Positions 36,412-44,706 of a stretch of DNA of 64,000 bases are shown here, one piece after another. Source of the stretch: an uncultured Pelagibacteraceae bacterium (lineage in GTDB: Bacteria; Pseudomonadota; Alphaproteobacteria; Pelagibacterales; Pelagibacteraceae); NCBI GenBank assembly GCA_902526645.1, contig CABZLS010000002.1, positions 1 to 64,000 of the forward strand. Reading direction: 5' to 3'. The notes beneath the pieces were generated by a model, which was not told the origin of the DNA, searched no databases, and worked only from the letters and a program-made list of their open reading frames with translations. Each line of letters opens with the position of its first letter. Within the stretch, counting starts at the first letter, position 1. The translations under genes and the position numbers were made by a program.

Positions 36412-37242
36412 TTACATAGAAGCGTCGAAACCGAACCACTTAGTAGCTATTCTACTAATATCTCCGTTCTTTCTCGCTTTGTTAATTGCAGCGTTAAACT
36501 TTTTCAAAAGCTCAGTATCATCTTTTCTAATACCAACACCTACACCATTGCCAAATGCACCACCTGAAAAAGTTGGTCCAGTTAATACAACTGGCTTACC
36601 AGATTTTTCTGCATAATCACTAAATGCTACTGCAGCAGCTAATGCAGCATCACATCTTCCTGATGCTAAATCTAGGTTAACTTCATCTTGAGTTTTATAA
36701 GTTCTTACGTTTACTTTTCCAACATCTCCCGAGTCTAAGAAGTTTTGGTGAATTGTAGCAGTTTGAACACAAACAGTTTTACCTGCTAATGCTGCTGTAA
36801 GAGTTTTTAATGCTTTTTTTGCAGCTGCGTTAGGTTTAGTAAGATTTATTCCAGCCGGAGTATCTAAACCTTCAAGACTAGAGCCTTTCATAACTGCTAA
36901 TGAAGCAACTTCATCTGCATAACCTTGAGAAAAACTAATCGCTTTTTGTCTCTCAGCTGTAATTGACATCCCAGCCATTATTGCATCAAATTTTCTCATA
37001 ATTAGAGCGGGAATCATTCCATCCCAATCTTGTTCAACTATAGTACATTGTTGCCCTATATATCTGCAAAGTGTCCAAGCTAGTTCAACTTCAAATCCAA
37101 TTAACTTTCCTGACTCATCTTTTGAGTTCCATGGTGGATAAGCACCCTCTGTTCCAATTCTTATCTTGTCGGCATTAACATTTCCTATAACTAATAAGGA
37201 AAGTAAAACTGAAAAGATTATTTTTTTAAATATATTCATCAT
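36412..37242 (-). CDS. Periplasmic amino-acid-binding protein (HisJ/ArgT-like)
   Basis: Family 3 solute-binding protein (276 aa) with signal MMNIFKKIIFSVLLSLLVIGNVNA. IRIGTEGAYPPWNSKDESGKLIGFEVELA is the lobe 1 start, and MIPALIMRKFDAIMAGMSIT contains the ligand-binding segment. A Cys pair around CRYIGQQC resembles the disulfide of lysine/arginine/ornithine-binding proteins, so a cationic amino acid or opine-like ligand is likely. An AAAGGAGA ribosome site precedes tandem ATGs. It heads the operon with both permeases; no ATPase follows. Confidence 0.92.
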   Translation of the reverse strand: MMNIFKKIIFSVLLSLLVIGNVNADKIRIGTEGAYPPWNSKDESGKLIGFEVELAWTLCRYIGQQCTIVEQDWDGMIPALIMRKFDAIMAGMSITAERQKAISFSQGYADEVASLAVMKGSSLEGLDTPAGINLTKPNAAAKKALKTLTAALAGKTVCVQTATIHQNFLDSGDVGKVNVRTYKTQDEVNLDLASGRCDAALAAAVAFSDYAEKSGKPVVLTGPTFSGGAFGNGVGVGIRKDDTELLKKFNAAINKARKNGDISRIATKWFGFDASM

Positions 37243-37298
37243 ATTCTCCTTTAATAAAATTTAAGTATTTCACAAATTAGTAGTTTGGAAAAGAGAAA

Positions 37299-38339
37299 TT
37301 AATGATTAATCGATGATGAAAAATTCCAAGAACAATCAAAGCTAGGCACATAAACCCTAGATAATTTAGTATTGCCAAAATGATGATAAAAAACATTAAG
37401 CCAATTTTCAACTTGATGGGGTTTTTTATCTTGACTGCCTACTTGTGCCGTTATCACCCCTTTTGGTTTAAGAATTCGAACTAATGAGTCCATATTTTTT
37501 GCTGCAAGATCTATGCAAAATTGATCATCATTTAAATCAACAAATATATGATCATATGTATCATCTTTAATAGATTTTATACTTTCAAAAGCATCTCCCC
37601 AAACACATTTAACAGAATTTTTTTCTGTAGCTTTCTTTCCAATATCACCTAAATGTTTATTACAAACATCTACTACTTCTGGGTCAAGTTCAAACCAATC
37701 TATAAAATTAAAATTTTTTGAAATGCATTCTCTAGCAACACCACCATCTCCACCACCAATAATAGCCGCTCTCTCATTTTTTTTATTCAATTTCAGCCCT
37801 GCTCCAACAAAAGTTGAGCTATATAAATGTTCATCTGAAGCTGCCACTTGTATTTCGCCATCTATAAATAAAGATTTTCCAAATTGCTCTAATTCTAAAA
37901 TTTCAATGTGTTGACCAACTTTTGATTTAAAATCTTCAAGCACTTCATTTACAACGTAGGATTTTTGTAAACCAGGTGAACTATAAATATCGTGATAAAG
38001 AGATTTGGTATCTCTATTAAATTCTTTTTTAACTATACGCTTGTATTCAAATTCTTTTTTGACAATATCAATTGCTACTGATGGACTTATTTTTCCACAG
38101 GTAAAAAAATCAAAACTAATTATTCCATTTTCTGGAAATGTATGAAAACTGATATGACTTTCAGCCAGTAAGGCTAAAATAGTAAATCCTTGAGGTTCAA
38201 ATTTATATTTTGAAATATTTAAAATAGTTACATTAGCTGCTTTAGCTATTTTATGTATTATTCTTTCATAAACTGAAGGGTCGTACTCTTTTGTAGTACC
38301 TATAATATCTAAAGTAATATGCTCTCCAACTTTAATCAT
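37299..38339 (-). CDS. SpeD-SpeE fusion: S-adenosylmethionine decarboxylase / aminopropyltransferase
   Basis: 346-aa bifunctional polyamine protein. Residues 1-120 are a class 1B AdoMet decarboxylase: ESHISFHTFPE carries the self-cleaving Ser61 that becomes the pyruvoyl group, with His66 and Cys81 (FTCG). Residues about 125-346 are a spermidine-synthase domain with IIGGGDGGVARE and FVDLND. The usual YHE near the amine site reads HLYSST, so amine specificity may differ. It produces MTA, and the genes that would consume it (aldolase, mtnA, mtnP) lie directly upstream on the same strand, one base away. Confidence 0.92.
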   Translation of the reverse strand: MIKVGEHITLDIIGTTKEYDPSVYERIIHKIAKAANVTILNISKYKFEPQGFTILALLAESHISFHTFPENGIISFDFFTCGKISPSVAIDIVKKEFEYKRIVKKEFNRDTKSLYHDIYSSPGLQKSYVVNEVLEDFKSKVGQHIEILELEQFGKSLFIDGEIQVAASDEHLYSSTFVGAGLKLNKKNERAAIIGGGDGGVARECISKNFNFIDWFELDPEVVDVCNKHLGDIGKKATEKNSVKCVWGDAFESIKSIKDDTYDHIFVDLNDDQFCIDLAAKNMDSLVRILKPKGVITAQVGSQDKKPHQVENWLNVFYHHFGNTKLSRVYVPSFDCSWNFSSSINH

Positions 38340-38340
38340 C

Positions 38341-38994
38341 TTACCCTTTTTTATAACTCTTAGCCTTATCTAAAACTTTTTTCATTTCTTCAAATGAAAG
38401 AATCTTAGGTTGTCCTAACTTTAGAGCAATAGTGTATTGATGACAAATATTTTCTATCTCTTGTGCAAGTTCAAATGCATCCTCTAAATTTTTACCAAAA
38501 GCAACCTGGCCGTGATTAGACATTAAACATGCAGATCTATTTTCTAAAGCTTTGATAACATTATTAGATAACTCTTCGGTTCCAAAAGTAGCGTATTCAG
38601 CACATTTAATGTCATCTCCTCCTGCTAGAGCTATCATATAATGAAATGGTGGAATAGGTTTTCCATGTGAAGATACAGCTGTTGCGTGTGGAGAATGAGC
38701 ATGAACAATGGCATATGCCTCTTTTTTATTTGTATAAATATCTCGATGAAATCTCCATTCAGATGAAGGTTTGTTTACTTTATTGTTTTTTTCATCCTCG
38801 TTTAAACCCAAAAAAACAATATCCTCAGGTTTTAGTGTTTCATATTTTTTTCCTGATGGAGTAATTAAGTATCCCTCTATATCATCTTCTCTTCCTCTCA
38901 ATGATATATTACCTGACCTAAGAGGTGAAAGATTAGTAGAATTTAATTTTAATGAGTACTCAATAATTTGATTTCTTTGATCTAAATTCTTCAT
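38341..38994 (-). CDS. Class II aldolase, FucA-type; likely methylthioribulose-1-phosphate aldolase
   Basis: 217-aa zinc aldolase/epimerase-family protein. Glu79 (PSSEWRFH), His98 and His100 (VHAHSPHAT) and His161 (SNHGQVAFG) are each offset by exactly +6 from E. coli FucA Glu73, His92, His94 and His155. FHYMIALAGGDDIKCAEYATFGTEEL is FucA-like. Beside MtnA and MtnP this points to cleavage of 5-methylthioribulose 1-phosphate to DHAP and methylthioacetaldehyde (Ald2, the DHAP shunt). An MtnB dehydratase is the alternative. The start overlaps the mtnA stop by four bases. Confidence 0.85.
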   Translation of the reverse strand: MKNLDQRNQIIEYSLKLNSTNLSPLRSGNISLRGREDDIEGYLITPSGKKYETLKPEDIVFLGLNEDEKNNKVNKPSSEWRFHRDIYTNKKEAYAIVHAHSPHATAVSSHGKPIPPFHYMIALAGGDDIKCAEYATFGTEELSNNVIKALENRSACLMSNHGQVAFGKNLEDAFELAQEIENICHQYTIALKLGQPKILSFEEMKKVLDKAKSYKKG

Positions 38995-40061
38995 TTGAAT
39001 AATTCTTTTAGTCCTTTTTCTGATGCTTCACATACACCTTTTTCGGTAATTAATCCTGTAACATATTTTGCTGGGGTCACATCAAAAGCTAAATTCATAG
39101 CTTTGCTCTTTTTTGGATAAATTTGAATTTTTTTTATATCTCCTTTTTTATCTAAACCTTCAACATGAGATAATTCCTCTGAATTTCTCTCTTCAATCGG
39201 AATATCTTTATGATCTTTTATATTCCAATCAATTGTTGAACTTGGTAGTGCAACGTAAAAAGGAATCTTATTATCATGAGCAGCCAATGCTTTAAGATAA
39301 GTTCCAACTTTATTGCAAACATCTCCATTGGCTAAAGTTCTGTCTGTTCCAACTATACACATGTCGACTTCACCTCTTTGCATTAATATACCACCTGTAT
39401 TATCTGCAATGATTGTGTTTTTAATTCCCTCTTCATTTAATTCATAGGATGTAAGATTTGCTCCTTGATTTCTTGGTCTAGTTTCGTCTGCCCACACATG
39501 GACGGGAATTCCTTTTTTGTGTGCATGATAAATTGGAGAAGTTGCGGTCCCCCAATTTATTGTTGCAAGCCAACCTGCGTTACAATGAGTTAATATATTA
39601 ACTGTATCCTTTTTTTTATTATAGATTTCTTCAATAATTTTTAGTCCATTTAAACCTATACTTTCACAAAATTTCACATCCTCTTCACATATATCTTTTA
39701 CTTCATTCAAGGCTATTTCTAAGATTTTATCGCTATTAACACCTGATAATTTATTCATCATTCTATCAACAGCCCACTTTAAATTAATTGCCGTTGGTCT
39801 TGAACTAATTAAATCTTCTGCAGATTTCTTTAAAAATGATTGGTCCTTATTTTCAATTATAGCTAAAACCATTCCATAAGCTGCTGTAGCTCCTATTAAA
39901 GGTGCACCTCTTACTTCCATTGATTTAATAGCATTTATTGTATCCTTAACTGTTTTTAGGTCTTTAATAATAAATTGATGTGGAAGTTTTGTTTGATCAA
40001 TAATTTTTACAACATTATTTTCAAACCAAATAGTACGATATTCTTTTCCCTCAATTTTCAT
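38991..40061 (-). CDS. mtnA: Methylthioribose-1-phosphate isomerase
   Basis: Converts methylthioribose 1-phosphate to methylthioribulose 1-phosphate. It has 356 aa of the eIF2B-like isomerase fold. The catalytic Cys lies in THCNAGWLAT, the catalytic Asp in VGTDRTLANGDVCNKVGTY, and MEVRGAPLIGATAAYG is a family marker. Four-base overlaps with both the upstream hydrolase and downstream aldolase genes make this a tightly coupled operon. Other ribose-phosphate isomerases of the fold are less likely given mtnP nearby. Confidence 0.94.
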   Translation of the reverse strand: MKIEGKEYRTIWFENNVVKIIDQTKLPHQFIIKDLKTVKDTINAIKSMEVRGAPLIGATAAYGMVLAIIENKDQSFLKKSAEDLISSRPTAINLKWAVDRMMNKLSGVNSDKILEIALNEVKDICEEDVKFCESIGLNGLKIIEEIYNKKKDTVNILTHCNAGWLATINWGTATSPIYHAHKKGIPVHVWADETRPRNQGANLTSYELNEEGIKNTIIADNTGGILMQRGEVDMCIVGTDRTLANGDVCNKVGTYLKALAAHDNKIPFYVALPSSTIDWNIKDHKDIPIEERNSEELSHVEGLDKKGDIKKIQIYPKKSKAMNLAFDVTPAKYVTGLITEKGVCEASEKGLKELFK

Positions 40062-40990
40062 TTTAATCTTGAAGCAATAAAATTAAGAATTTCTGGATTA
40101 TAGTATTGAAAACAAAGTCCTTGGTTCATTTCGTGTCCTGGATTTTTCCGAGCTGAAACATTTTCTTCCCAATCATCTCCTTTTACAACACAAGATTTCC
40201 CGTTAATTTTGAAATCTTCAGAAATAACAATTCTTTTAACTCCTGGAACTTCTTCTAACCATTCAGATAACAATCCCTCATATTTATCCTTAGGGTGAGT
40301 AAAAGCTAAAACAGGAACATTATCAGATTGTTTAATATTATTAATTTGTCTTACTCGTAATTCAGCAGGGCCTGGATATTTTCTAGCAAATTTTTTTAAA
40401 GCCTTTTCAGGGCCTACTTTTTTTACCTTATAACTTGAGGAAAGCTTACCAAAACAAGCTTGCATATATGATATGCCCCCACCTACTTTTTCGGGGTAAG
40501 CTGATAACAACATTAAAGTTAATAGACCCCCGCATGAATGACCTGATATAATAATTTGTTTTCTTGGAACTCCTATACTTATAAATTTTTCAACTAATTC
40601 TAAATTTTTTTCAACTCTTTTATCTAATTTGTGTTTACCTACATAAGGAGTTTTAGACTTCCACCAATGTTTTTTTAACGACATATCACCCGCAAAATCA
40701 TTTGTGCAGAAATTATAAACCATAATTTTTTTACCATTTATTTCCTTATCAACTAATGAAGCTTGATTTCTTATTTGATTAACCCAAATACATTCACTCT
40801 TATGAGCTTTATCATTTGAATTTTGACCATGATTGTAAATAATTACAATTTTATTTTTGGGGTCATCAATATTAATGCCTTCTTTTACTGAGGCTGATTT
40901 GGTTATAAAACCACTTTTTAAAATTTTTCCATTTGCGTAAGCTGTATTTGAAACTATTAAAAATATTAGAATTAATAATAATTTTTTCAT
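40058..40990 (-). CDS. Secreted alpha/beta hydrolase, unknown substrate
   Basis: 310 aa with signal MKKLLLILIFLIVSNTAYA. IISGHSCGGLLTLMLLSAYP contains the nucleophile elbow G-H-S-C-G of a serine alpha/beta hydrolase, and VLAFTHPKDKYEG and NPGHEMNQG hold candidates for the acid and His. It is therefore a periplasmic or exported esterase-like enzyme. It lies between mtnP and mtnA with four-base overlaps at both ends, although MTA salvage is cytosolic, so the link is unexplained. I do not recognise a specific family. Confidence 0.75.
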   Translation of the reverse strand: MKKLLLILIFLIVSNTAYANGKILKSGFITKSASVKEGINIDDPKNKIVIIYNHGQNSNDKAHKSECIWVNQIRNQASLVDKEINGKKIMVYNFCTNDFAGDMSLKKHWWKSKTPYVGKHKLDKRVEKNLELVEKFISIGVPRKQIIISGHSCGGLLTLMLLSAYPEKVGGGISYMQACFGKLSSSYKVKKVGPEKALKKFARKYPGPAELRVRQINNIKQSDNVPVLAFTHPKDKYEGLLSEWLEEVPGVKRIVISEDFKINGKSCVVKGDDWEENVSARKNPGHEMNQGLCFQYYNPEILNFIASRLK

Positions 40991-41859
40991 TTTTTTAATA
41001 CCCTTCCTGCTACTGTATTTAATTTTTCTATAGTTTTTTTCGTTCTTTTTTCAGGTGCTGTAATAATTGCAACATCTAAACAATTATTAGTTGGATCATT
41101 AGGATCAATATGATTTTCAAAGTTTTCTATTAAATTTTTAATCATATTTTTTGCCTTAGCAGCATTACCTAATAAAACTTTTACAACTTGTTGAACATCA
41201 ACGTTTTCATGATCAGGATGCCAACAATCATAGTCAGTGACCATTGATACAGATGCATACCTTATCTCTGCCTCTCTTGCTAATTTCGCCTCTGGCATGT
41301 TAGTCATTCCAATTACATCTGCTTTCCAAGATCTGTATAAATTTGACTCTGCTAATGTTGAAAATTGTGGTCCTTCCATAACAACGTATGTTCCATTTCT
41401 TTGATAATCAATTTTTTCTTTTTTTATTGCTTCTTCACATGCATCCATTAACCCCTTTGAGGTGGGATGTGCCATTGAAACATGTGCTACAATTTCATCA
41501 TCAAAAAAAGTTTTTACTCGTGAAAAAGTTCTATCAATAAACTGATCAACTATCACAAATTTTCCAGGAGGTAGATCTTCTTTTAATGAACCTACAGCAG
41601 AAACTGAAACGATATCCGTAACTCCTAATTGTTTTAAAGAATCGATGTTTGCTCTAAAATTTATATTTGAAGGTGAAATAAAATGTCCTCGGCCATGTCT
41701 TGGCAAAAAATAAACTTCTTTATCATTATAATTTGTTTTTAGAATTTGGTCCGATGGCTTACCCCAAGGTGTATTTAGATCTAATAACTCACGATTTTCA
41801 AATTCCTCTACATCATAAAGTCCACTACCTCCTATGATTGCTAATTTATTTATTGTCAT
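40987..41859 (-). CDS. mtnP: S-methyl-5'-thioadenosine phosphorylase
   Basis: Phosphorolyses MTA to adenine and methylthioribose 1-phosphate. It has 290 aa. AIIGGSGLYDVEEF, FLPRHGRGHFISP (phosphate site), VSAVGSLKED, EGPQFSTLAES and TNMPEAKLAREAEI are family motifs, and SMVTDYDCWHP carries the purine-binding Asp pair. It is the first gene of the minus-strand operon mtnP-hydrolase-mtnA-aldolase-speDE. The divergent apt gene 41 bases away can reclaim the adenine produced. Confidence 0.95.
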   Translation of the reverse strand: MTINKLAIIGGSGLYDVEEFENRELLDLNTPWGKPSDQILKTNYNDKEVYFLPRHGRGHFISPSNINFRANIDSLKQLGVTDIVSVSAVGSLKEDLPPGKFVIVDQFIDRTFSRVKTFFDDEIVAHVSMAHPTSKGLMDACEEAIKKEKIDYQRNGTYVVMEGPQFSTLAESNLYRSWKADVIGMTNMPEAKLAREAEIRYASVSMVTDYDCWHPDHENVDVQQVVKVLLGNAAKAKNMIKNLIENFENHIDPNDPTNNCLDVAIITAPEKRTKKTIEKLNTVAGRVLKK

Positions 41860-41900
41860 GTTTTAAAATTAATCTATTTATAGATTTATAAAAAACAATT

Positions 41901-42428
41901 ATGAATTTAAAAAACTTTATTAGATCAATTCCTGATTATCCAAAAAAAGGCATATTATTTAGAGATATAACAACACTTATAAAAGATGAAAAGGCTTTTG
42001 CAGAAACAATTAATCAAATAGTTGAAAAATCGAAGAAATATAAATTTGATAAAATTGCTGCTATTGAGTCTAGGGGTTTTGTTTTTGCCTCTGCGGTTTC
42101 ATACATTTTAAAAAAGCCATTTATAATGTTAAGAAAAAAAGACAAACTACCTGCAGATGTCCACTCAATAGATTTTGAGCTAGAATACGGAACTGCGACT
42201 ATTGAGGTACACAAGGATTCTATAAAAGAAAATGAGTCAGTTCTAATAATAGACGATTTAATTGCCACAGGCGGTACAGCAGAGGCTGCAGCAAAACTTA
42301 TTGAAATTTCTAAAGGCAAGGTTTCAGCTTTTATATTTGTAATTAATTTGTTTGATTTAGGTGGTGCAGAATTGCTTACAAAAAAAAATTATAAAATTGA
42401 AAATTTAATTAATTTTCCAGGTCATTAG
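41901..42428 (+). CDS. apt: Adenine phosphoribosyltransferase
   Basis: Salvages adenine to AMP using PRPP. It has 175 aa. IRSIPDYPKKGILFRDITTLI is the standard Apt N-terminus, AAIESRGFVFA the purine-side segment and VLIIDDLIATGGTAEAA the PRPP-binding loop. It is divergent from mtnP, which releases adenine, so the two probably share regulation in the AT-rich 41-base spacer. Its end lies seven bases from the convergent GT17 gene. Cytosolic; no anomalies. Confidence 0.95.
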   Translation: MNLKNFIRSIPDYPKKGILFRDITTLIKDEKAFAETINQIVEKSKKYKFDKIAAIESRGFVFASAVSYILKKPFIMLRKKDKLPADVHSIDFELEYGTATIEVHKDSIKENESVLIIDDLIATGGTAEAAAKLIEISKGKVSAFIFVINLFDLGGAELLTKKNYKIENLINFPGH

Positions 42429-42435
42429 TTCAAAA

Positions 42436-43233
42436 TCAAATAATCCATTCAGAATACTTTTCTTTATTTAATCTAATATAAGTTGGGTATACATTATCTA
42501 TAGTAACTACTTTAAGCTTTTTATTTGGATCTATAAAAAATTTTCTTTTATTTATATTTTCTTTGATAAAATTTTCGTCTGCAAAAACAGTGAATTCACT
42601 ATGAGCATAAGAATTTAATTTTTTTACAATATCTTTTGGTTTTTTTAAAAAAGAAAAATGCCATCCTCCATTTTCTAAAAATTGTGTTTTAAAAAAAAAT
42701 TTCCTTAAAAAACCTCTTCTAGTAAATTTTCTATCTCTTAACCATTGAGGTGATTTTAAATACTTCTTATAACAAATTGCAGAACCATTCCAATTTTGGT
42801 CAGATAACAAATTCAACTTATAAATAAATTCTTTTTGATTGAAAATTGCAAATCTTTTTATTTTTATATTATTCAAAATTTCAAGATTTGGAATTTCATC
42901 AGCATCAGAGATAATGATTAAATCATCTGAACTACACTCTGTTAAGGCTCTACTAATTGCATTCCTATTAAAGTTTTCTCTATAAAAATTTGGGCTCCAT
43001 CCTTTTTTATAGTTCACAACTTTTTCAGGAATATCATCAACAACTAAATATATAATTTTATTTTCAAATTTAGAAAATTTTTTAATATCAAAATTGAGTT
43101 TTTTTTCATTTCCAGAGTGGTCTCTTGTGGCTTCAACAATAACAAATTTATCTACATACTCATTGAGAATATTTAATCTCAACTCAATCATTAAGTCTTC
43201 ATCAAAGTACATGACACAATCGTAAATTTTCAT
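42436..43233 (-). CDS. Glycosyltransferase family 17-like protein
   Basis: 265-aa protein starting MKIYDCVMYFDEDLMIELRLNIL, then VDKFVIVEATRDHSG, the pattern of GT17 (bisecting GlcNAc-transferase-like) proteins. DDLIIISDADEIPN is a DxD metal/nucleotide-sugar motif, and NGGWHFSFLKKP is a conserved C-terminal segment. No membrane helix is obvious, so it is probably cytosolic and acts on surface-glycan precursors. Donor and acceptor are unknown. It ends next to apt and starts ten bases before the tRNA-Met gene on the same strand. Confidence 0.8.
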   Translation of the reverse strand: MKIYDCVMYFDEDLMIELRLNILNEYVDKFVIVEATRDHSGNEKKLNFDIKKFSKFENKIIYLVVDDIPEKVVNYKKGWSPNFYRENFNRNAISRALTECSSDDLIIISDADEIPNLEILNNIKIKRFAIFNQKEFIYKLNLLSDQNWNGSAICYKKYLKSPQWLRDRKFTRRGFLRKFFFKTQFLENGGWHFSFLKKPKDIVKKLNSYAHSEFTVFADENFIKENINKRKFFIDPNKKLKVVTIDNVYPTYIRLNKEKYSEWII

Positions 43234-43243
43234 AATTTATAAA

Positions 43244-43320
43244 TGGTAGCGGGAAGTGGGATCGAACCACTGACCTCGGGCTTATGAGTCCCGCGCTCTA
43301 ACCAACTGAGCTACCCCGCC
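43244..43320 (-). tRNA. tRNA-Met (CAT), elongator type
   Basis: 77-base cloverleaf with encoded CCA: acceptor GGCGGGG/TCCCGCT, D-stem GCTC/GAGC, anticodon loop CTCATAA (CAT), T-arm AGTGG-TTCGATC-CCACT. The C11-G24 pair and the incomplete run of G-C pairs in the anticodon stem argue against the initiator. The anticodon stem has an A31xG39 mismatch, and G-U pairs close both ends of the acceptor stem. A lysidine-modified tRNA-Ile2 is the remaining alternative. Confidence 0.93.
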
Positions 43321-43385
43321 ATTTTATTCACATTGATATATACTACTAATTTTTTTTCTTGCAAACAATAAACTATAAGATTGTG

Positions 43386-44354
43386 TTATTTTAAAAAAGA
43401 TAGACTATTCAACTTTGAATAAAGATCAGATGCAAATAAATATAAATTTTTATCATAATCAATATTGACTTCTTTATTATTTAGTTTCTGTTCTAATTTT
43501 AGATCGTAATTCAATCCTAAAATTTTTAAAAGATCTTTTTTATATTCAATGTTTTGAAACGACTCATATTTAATAAATAAACAACTTTTGTTATTTTTAT
43601 GTTTGTCTAAAATATTTTGATAAAAAATAATCCATTGTTCAATCCAATAATTTAAACAAGAAAAATTTTGATAATTTTTGGGCGAATACCAAGACTTGTG
43701 ATCTAAACCAAATTCATTGTGGCCGAGATAATTCATATATCTTTTTACAAAATTATTTTTACTTTGAATTTTCTTAAAATTAATATGTTGATTATATAAA
43801 GAGAATGCATGTTGCAAAGGCTCTCTAAAAGTTATTAAAAATCTAGAAAGAGGAAATATCTTATTGATGATATGTATTCTTTTATAATTTAGATTATTTT
43901 TACTTAGGTACCTTTTTTTTTCTTTATTAAGTAAAATCAAATCTAAATAATTTTTTAATTCTTCATATAAATCATTTTCCTCATAAGTTGAAAAAAAAAC
44001 CTCATCAAGTGCTTCGGGACTTTTGACATCATAGAATATTCCATCTTTATGTAATCTTTCTTTTTTATCAAAAATTTTTTTTTTCTTTATTTTAGAAAAT
44101 AAGTTTGGTGCCATGATAAAAGGCATATTTTCATAAGTTAAGGAGGTGAATTGATTTGTATTATACAAAAAATATAAAAGAGCTGTTGTACCTGATCTTG
44201 GAAGACCAGTTATAAATATATGTTTTTCATTAATAATTTTATCATTTTTTTTTAAAAAAAGAATTTTTTCTATTTCATATAATGATTTTTTTATAAATTT
44301 GTTACTTAATAATAAATCATGAAGGAATATTTCTAATAAATTATAATTTTGCAT
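43386..44354 (-). CDS. Sulfotransferase-family protein
   Basis: 322 aa. IFITGLPRSGTTALLYFLYNT (about residues 46-66) is the 5'-phosphosulfate-binding loop of PAPS-dependent sulfotransferases, and FPLSRFLITFREPLQHAFSLYNQH carries the 3'-phosphate-binding Arg/Ser pattern. LFIKYESF is also typical. The enzyme would sulfate a sugar or other hydroxyl acceptor. It is the last gene of a four-gene overlapping operon, overlapping the 121-aa membrane gene by 14 bases. The acceptor is unknown, and PAPS supply in this organism is doubtful. Confidence 0.82.
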   Translation of the reverse strand: MQNYNLLEIFLHDLLLSNKFIKKSLYEIEKILFLKKNDKIINEKHIFITGLPRSGTTALLYFLYNTNQFTSLTYENMPFIMAPNLFSKIKKKKIFDKKERLHKDGIFYDVKSPEALDEVFFSTYEENDLYEELKNYLDLILLNKEKKRYLSKNNLNYKRIHIINKIFPLSRFLITFREPLQHAFSLYNQHINFKKIQSKNNFVKRYMNYLGHNEFGLDHKSWYSPKNYQNFSCLNYWIEQWIIFYQNILDKHKNNKSCLFIKYESFQNIEYKKDLLKILGLNYDLKLEQKLNNKEVNIDYDKNLYLFASDLYSKLNSLSFLK

Positions 44355-44706
44355 TAATATTTTTTCTCAAAAAATAGTATATTATTGATATGAATATTGC
44401 TTCTAATATACCAAATAAACTAAGTATTAAATTGTAAAAATTTTTATCAAAAAAAATGAAAATCATTAACAATATAAAGATAAATGATAAAAAAATTATT
44501 ATCTTAAGCGAAAAAAATATAAGTTTTCTTGAGTAAATTAATAAAGCTGTTTGCTTCCAGTGATCTGATACTTTTTTAAAGCTAAATAGTTTAAGAATCT
44601 TTTTATAAATTCTAAAATTTTTTTTAATTAAATTCGGAAAACGAACATATTTTAAAAATTCATACGATAAAATTATAATAAAAAATAAACCCAAGTGGGT
44701 TATCAT
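44341..44706 (-). CDS. Small membrane protein (121 aa), unknown
   Basis: Three hydrophobic stretches are visible: about residues 4-20 (HLGLFFIIILSYEFLKY), 66-88 (IFFSLKIIIFLSFIFILLMIFIF) and 92-113 (NLILSLFGILEAIFISIIYYFL), with a basic cytosolic loop between the first two. No family is recognised. Four- and fourteen-base overlaps with its neighbours show it belongs to the same operon as the 67-aa protein and the sulfotransferase. Possibly a membrane partner for them; that is inference only. Confidence 0.65.
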   Translation of the reverse strand: MITHLGLFFIIILSYEFLKYVRFPNLIKKNFRIYKKILKLFSFKKVSDHWKQTALLIYSRKLIFFSLKIIIFLSFIFILLMIFIFFDKNFYNLILSLFGILEAIFISIIYYFLRKNINAKL

